Shown here: piece by piece, positions 60,293 through 64,000 of the stretch | Numbering within the stretch: position 1 is the stretch's first letter | Layout of the letters: each line of letters begins with the position of its first letter | Source: Erwinia psidii | Lineage (GTDB): Bacteria > Pseudomonadota > Gammaproteobacteria > Enterobacterales > Enterobacteriaceae | Direction: 5' to 3' | Length of the DNA: 64,000 nucleotides | Assembly: GCF_003846135.1 (NCBI RefSeq) | Contig: NZ_RHHM01000003.1 | Span: 275,047-339,046 of the forward strand | Position numbers and translations under genes: made by a program | Notes under the pieces: generated by a model | The model's database searches: none | Told to the model about the DNA's origin: nothing | What the model saw: only the letters and a program-made list of their open reading frames with translations

Positions 60293-61712
60293 GGTATATC
60301 TCCTGGTTCGTTCCCTTCATCAGCAGTCTTTTACTGGCAACTTTTTTGCGTAATTGCAGGCAGAATAAACGATTCCACACCCGGTACTGATTGAACGGCA
60401 GGCTGACAGCGAGGCGATAGATAACCCTGTGCGCCATCCATTTTGTTGCCCTTGCCCGGTAATAACTTTCCAGTGTTTCACTGCGTAGTTGCGGCCCGTC
60501 TGGCAGACTGGTTACCGCAGAAAAAAAAGAGCAGAGATATTTTAATAATTCCGGCGGAAATAATGTAATTTGCTGTCGCACCGCATCAAACAGTACTTTT
60601 TCATCAGTAACATCCGGGGTTTTTCCAACAAATTTTTCCAGTTCCTGCCATAAACTCCAGACTTTACTGGTCGCTCCACGGTCTATTCTTTTAATCTGAA
60701 TTTTATGTTTACTGTGGAAAAGTAAAATGCCAGCCATCACGTTCTGTTCAAAGGGTAGCTGAAGGCGACGAAAGGTCTGGATAACGTTTCCGGCCGGGCG
60801 GTCCAAGGCATGTAGCATCAGGCAAACCCTGACCGTTTTACATAACCTGTTGGGGACATTGACATCGCTGATAACACCACCAACGCCCTCAATCCCGCCT
60901 CGCCTGGCAGAGTAAGACAAAAGATCATCAAAATGTTCAGCAACAAAGGCGTTAAGGGGCCCTGGCACCGATTGTGAGGCGTTGATGTGATGACTGGCAT
61001 GATTAATACATTCGTGCAGGCAGGCATTTTTCGCCACAGCAGAAAACATCGCCTTACCGGGATCGGTTTCAGACTCATTGACCCCCTCCAACACCTTATT
61101 TTTCACCTGTTCAGCCAGTTGAATTAATTCCTCCACCGCCGTCGACAACCCCGCATCCAGCAAGGTTGCAGGCAGTGTGTAATCATTTCTGGTTCTGGGG
61201 ACGGTTCGCATAAATTCAGCGACAAAATAATCCAGTTCAGCAGTCATCTCTTCAGCTTCGCTGTATTCGCTGTTTTGACTGTTCAGGAACTGCGTAAACG
61301 CAAGATAGAAATCCAGCTTCTCATTACCATTGAGCGAACCGGCGGGCAGTCCTTCCACCACCTGGTGCCGTCCGGCATCAAAGTAATCCCACGCACTGAG
61401 TGAATCCTTAACCAGTGATTTTTCTATTTCCAGATCGATAAAATTCTGATGCCAGAATTTATATTTCTGATTCATCAGGTGGATGGCGGTCAGCAACGCA
61501 TAAAATTCAGGACAATGGCGCGCCCCGGCATAGTGCTGCTGAAAGAGCTGTCTGTTGATAATACCGTAGAGCTTTTTCAGCGCGTATTTTGTCGCAACGG
61601 GTTCGTCTGCCGTATAGTGACGAATGAAATCAGACCAGTTGGTATCAGTCTGCGGACTGTGCGCCAGCCTCACCAGTTCAGCAAGGGGGGGTAAGGTAAA
61701 TTTAGCGATCAT
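60285..61712 (-). CDS. Unknown 475-residue protein in operon with the zinc-finger miniprotein
   Basis: A mostly helical soluble protein starting MIAKFTLPPLAELVRLAHSP. Visible features are a Cys/His-containing stretch (NACLHECINHASHHINASQS), a Gly-rich segment (SARRGGIEGVGGVISDVNVP) and a basic C-terminus (LQLRKKVASKRLLMKG). No signal peptide, membrane segment or known catalytic motif was recognised. It is transcribed away from amn. The conserved-looking organisation with the zinc-finger gene suggests a dedicated two-component unit. Confidence 0.75.
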   Translation of the reverse strand: MIAKFTLPPLAELVRLAHSPQTDTNWSDFIRHYTADEPVATKYALKKLYGIINRQLFQQHYAGARHCPEFYALLTAIHLMNQKYKFWHQNFIDLEIEKSLVKDSLSAWDYFDAGRHQVVEGLPAGSLNGNEKLDFYLAFTQFLNSQNSEYSEAEEMTAELDYFVAEFMRTVPRTRNDYTLPATLLDAGLSTAVEELIQLAEQVKNKVLEGVNESETDPGKAMFSAVAKNACLHECINHASHHINASQSVPGPLNAFVAEHFDDLLSYSARRGGIEGVGGVISDVNVPNRLCKTVRVCLMLHALDRPAGNVIQTFRRLQLPFEQNVMAGILLFHSKHKIQIKRIDRGATSKVWSLWQELEKFVGKTPDVTDEKVLFDAVRQQITLFPPELLKYLCSFFSAVTSLPDGPQLRSETLESYYRARATKWMAHRVIYRLAVSLPFNQYRVWNRLFCLQLRKKVASKRLLMKGTNQEIYHV

Positions 61713-61936
61713 CGTGCTTCCTTATGGGATTAACGGGGGGTATATCTGTTCCCCATAATAAGAATTACCTGCCCTGCTAACAGGATGTTCCCTTATATAT
61801 TGCATCGGCTGCTGCCATACTGACTGACAACCTCTGTTACTGCCTGTTGTCATAGCTGGTGAGATTTTTGTCGGCAGGCGCTTATCTTCACTTTCAGTTA
61901 ACATATCTTCTGGAAAATTATAATGAGGAAAATAAA

Positions 61937-63388
61937 ATGAATCAGCCTGCAAATTTATCGGTAGCGGAAGCGCTGGACCAGCTGGAGTCCCTCTATGAAG
62001 CGTCGGTTAACGCGCTGCGTGCAGCCATCAATAACTATATCCAGGACGGTACCTTGCCGGATGAAGCAACGCGTGCTGAAGGTCTGTTCGTTTATCCGGC
62101 GCTGCGGGTCAGTTGGCAGGGTGATGCAGTCAGCCATAAAACCTCCCGGGCTTTTGGTCGTTTTACCCGGCCGGGTGACTATACTTCCACGGTGACCCGG
62201 CCCGGCCTGTTCCGCCACTATCTGAACGAACAGTTAGAGATTCTGAGCAGTGAATATCCAATCAGACTGGAGGTACATCCCTCCGGGCAGGAAATTCCCT
62301 TTCCCTATGTGATTGACGGTGCCAATCTTGGGCTGGAGCGAAGCATGAGCACCGGGCTGGCAAAGCATTTTCCGACACCAGAGCTGGCGCAAATCGGTGA
62401 TGAAAACGCTGACGGTATTTTCCAGCCAGGCGAAGCGTTTCCGCTTTCACACTTTGATGCACTGCGCACGGATTTCTCACTGGCCAGGCTGCGTCATTAC
62501 ACCGGCACGCCAGTTGAACATTTTCAGTCTTATGTGCTGTTCACTAACTACACGCGCTATGTCGATGAATTTGTCCGCTGGAGTTGCGAACAGATTGCCG
62601 ACCCCACATCGCCCTATGAGGCCCTTTCCTGTGCAGGCAGTATTTACGTTAATGCTGACACGCCGGATCCCATGGAAGCTATCTCCGGTCTGGCGTGGAA
62701 AAACCACCAAATGCCCGCATGGCACCTGATCGCCAAAAATGGTCAGGGGATTACACTGATTAATATTGGCGTTGGTCCATCAAACGCCAAAACCATCTGC
62801 GATCACCTTGCCGTACTGCGCCCGCACAGCTGGCTGATGATTGGTCACTGTGGCGGGCTGCGTGAAAGCCAGAGCATTGGTGACTACGTTCTGGCTCACG
62901 CCTATCTGCGTGACGACCATGTGCTGGATGCGGTTCTGCCACCGGATATTCCTGTTCCCAGTATTGCGGAAGTTCAGCGGGCACTGTTTGATGCCACCCG
63001 CCAGATAAGCGGTATGCCCGGCGAGGAAGTCAAGCAGCGCCTGCGCACCGGAACGGTAGTCACCACAGATGACCGGAACTGGGAACTGCGCTACTCCGCT
63101 TCAGCGCTGCGTTTTAACCTCAGCCGCGCGGTGGCAGTAGATATGGAAAGTGCCACCATCGCCGCACAGGGTTATCGTTTTCGGGTGCCGTACGGCACCT
63201 TGCTGTGTGTTTCCGATAAACCGCTACATGGTGAGATCAAGCTGCCAGGCCAGGCAAATCGTTTCTACGAGGGGGCTATTTCAGAACATCTGCAAATCGG
63301 CATCTGTGCTATTAATCTGCTGCGCGCCGAAGGCGACAGGCTGCATTCACGCAAGCTACGCAGCTTTGATGAGCCACCGTTTCGCTAA
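61937..63388 (+). CDS. amn: AMP nucleosidase
   Basis: A 483-residue enzyme, the E. coli length (484). It splits AMP to adenine and ribose-5-phosphate. The N-terminal domain starts NLSVAEALDQLESLYEASVN. The C-terminal phosphorylase-like catalytic domain has NIGVGPSNAKTICDHLAVLR, LMIGHCGGLRESQ and AVAVDMESATIAAQG, with the substrate Glu/Met motif, and ends before SFDEPPFR. The start is ATG 61937, with GAGGAAAA upstream. Divergent from the 475-residue gene. Confidence 0.97.
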   Translation: MNQPANLSVAEALDQLESLYEASVNALRAAINNYIQDGTLPDEATRAEGLFVYPALRVSWQGDAVSHKTSRAFGRFTRPGDYTSTVTRPGLFRHYLNEQLEILSSEYPIRLEVHPSGQEIPFPYVIDGANLGLERSMSTGLAKHFPTPELAQIGDENADGIFQPGEAFPLSHFDALRTDFSLARLRHYTGTPVEHFQSYVLFTNYTRYVDEFVRWSCEQIADPTSPYEALSCAGSIYVNADTPDPMEAISGLAWKNHQMPAWHLIAKNGQGITLINIGVGPSNAKTICDHLAVLRPHSWLMIGHCGGLRESQSIGDYVLAHAYLRDDHVLDAVLPPDIPVPSIAEVQRALFDATRQISGMPGEEVKQRLRTGTVVTTDDRNWELRYSASALRFNLSRAVAVDMESATIAAQGYRFRVPYGTLLCVSDKPLHGEIKLPGQANRFYEGAISEHLQIGICAINLLRAEGDRLHSRKLRSFDEPPFR

Positions 63389-63430
63389 AATGCGGGGCGT
63401 CTGCCCCATGACTCACCAAAATGACAACGT

Positions 63431-63495
63431 TGCTTCTGCCTGCTTCGGCGCAAATCTGCCGACGTGGTGTCAGAAGCAGCCCCGACGTTTTTTTT
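63431..63495 (+). terminator. amn terminator
   Basis: TGCTTCTG at 63431-63438 pairs with CAGAAGCA at 63471-63478, with further internal pairing, and is followed by an eight-T run at 63488-63495. Confidence 0.6.
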
Positions 63496-63654
63496 CATAA
63501 CGCCATAACGTTAAAAGTGCTTAAAACCCGGCCCGGAACGACGCAGGGCGCTTTATCAGTAACGTTACCGTTATCGTCGGAGCGGACAGGCTGATGTAAC
63601 ACAATCTGAATGCTGATTTATTCAACAATCAGTCGGGGTCGGTGAAAACAGGCT

Positions 63655-63683
63655 TTGACATCCTGAGGTACTCTGGATATCAT
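63655..63683 (+). promoter_or_regulatory. Promoter of the second tRNA-Asn
   Basis: TTGACA, 17 nt, TATCAT, then a GC-rich discriminator GCGCCCC, as in stringently controlled stable-RNA promoters. Confidence 0.88.
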
Positions 63684-63701
63684 GCGCCCCGTTCAAGCGA
63701 T

Positions 63702-63777
63702 TCCTCTGTAGTTCAGTCGGTAGAACGGCGGACTGTTAATCCGTATGTCACTGGTTCGAGTCCAGTCAGAGGAGCCA
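63702..63777 (+). tRNA. tRNA-Asn(GTT), second copy
   Basis: A 76-nt tRNA with anticodon GTT and encoded CCA, base for base the same as the copy at 53154. It has its own promoter and terminator. Confidence 0.98.
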
Positions 63778-63785
63778 TATTAAAG

Positions 63786-63815
63786 AAAGCAGACGTTCCA
63801 TGACGTCTGCTTTTT
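63786..63815 (+). terminator. Terminator of the second tRNA-Asn
   Basis: AAAGCAGACGT at 63786-63796 pairs with ACGTCTGCTTT at 63803-63813 and runs into five T residues. Confidence 0.85.
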
Positions 63816-64000
63816 GCATTTCAGTCAGTTGGTTATCTCTCTTCGGTCGTTCATCCTCGTTCACTAAAAACCACTCAAAGCCATACCCTTTTGCGGGCAA
63901 ATAACGCGCTTTAAAGCGAGGATAACTCTATTTCAGATGTCCCCACCTGATATTTGAAAATCCAAATCTTCTTGGAAAAAGTTTTTATCTAAGATTTTCT

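Larger units (their letters stand above)
63702..63880 (+). repeat. tRNA-Asn direct repeat, copy 2
   Basis: The tRNA, terminator and tail ending GTTCACTAAAAACCACTCAAA parallel 53154-53332. The tRNA is identical; the tail differs at a number of positions. Confidence 0.85.

Overview
The window looks like the chromosome of an enterobacterium of the Erwinia/Pantoea kind. This rests on gene content and order: a complete fliE-R cluster followed by rcsA, dsrB and dsrA; the fliC-fliD-fliS-fliT-amyA-yedD block; dcm-vsr, yedI, yedJ, yodC; and amn beside tRNA-Asn. Many proteins are recognisably close to their E. coli counterparts. The genus assignment is inference.

Layout. 1-2755: the end of a nucleotide-sugar operon (CDP-glucose 4,6-dehydratase tail, RmlC-like epimerase, SDR reductase, sugar C-methyltransferase). 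2792-7140: a transposase scrap, a large secreted zinc metallopeptidase and a 1.6 kb AT-rich gap. 7152-14757: a giant multidomain glycosyltransferase next to flagellin fliC, then divergent fliDST; both fliC and fliD have clear sigma-28 promoters. 14891-18990: amyA, yedD, a small conserved gene and a MASE1-GGEEF diguanylate cyclase. 19207-24820: an accessory stretch with a tiny membrane protein, an RgpF-like protein, a GT4-like glycosyltransferase, a fragment coupled to it, and relics of a prophage (tail-fibre assembly gene and integrase). 24853-36215: fliE, then fliFGHIJK and fliLMNOPQR, the basal body, C-ring and export apparatus. 36861-40338: rcsA, a chemoreceptor with a sigma-28 promoter, dsrB, a Pmp3 protein and the DsrA small RNA, plus a candidate new small RNA. 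40614-42674: a two-gene glucosylglycerate pathway. 42740-48011: yodC, two small Cys-tailed proteins, yedI, vsr, dcm, queH. 48211-50144: insertion-sequence debris, including an IS30 element still sitting inside a reconstructable small gene. 50738-52810: yedJ and an ASCH-domain protein. 53154-63880: two identical tRNA-Asn units with similar downstream sequence bracket about 10.4 kb holding IS3/IS30 relics, a PAAR gene cut by an IS, a PLP-dependent dehydratase, an MFS transporter, an unrecognised two-gene operon (475-aa protein plus a DnaJ-type zinc-finger miniprotein) and amn.

How it fits together: most of the window builds and controls flagella. Sugar-nucleotide and glycosyltransferase genes beside fliC suggest glycosylated flagellin. 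The c-di-GMP cyclase and RcsA/DsrA link motility to exopolysaccharide and stress. No CRISPR array or rRNA was seen.
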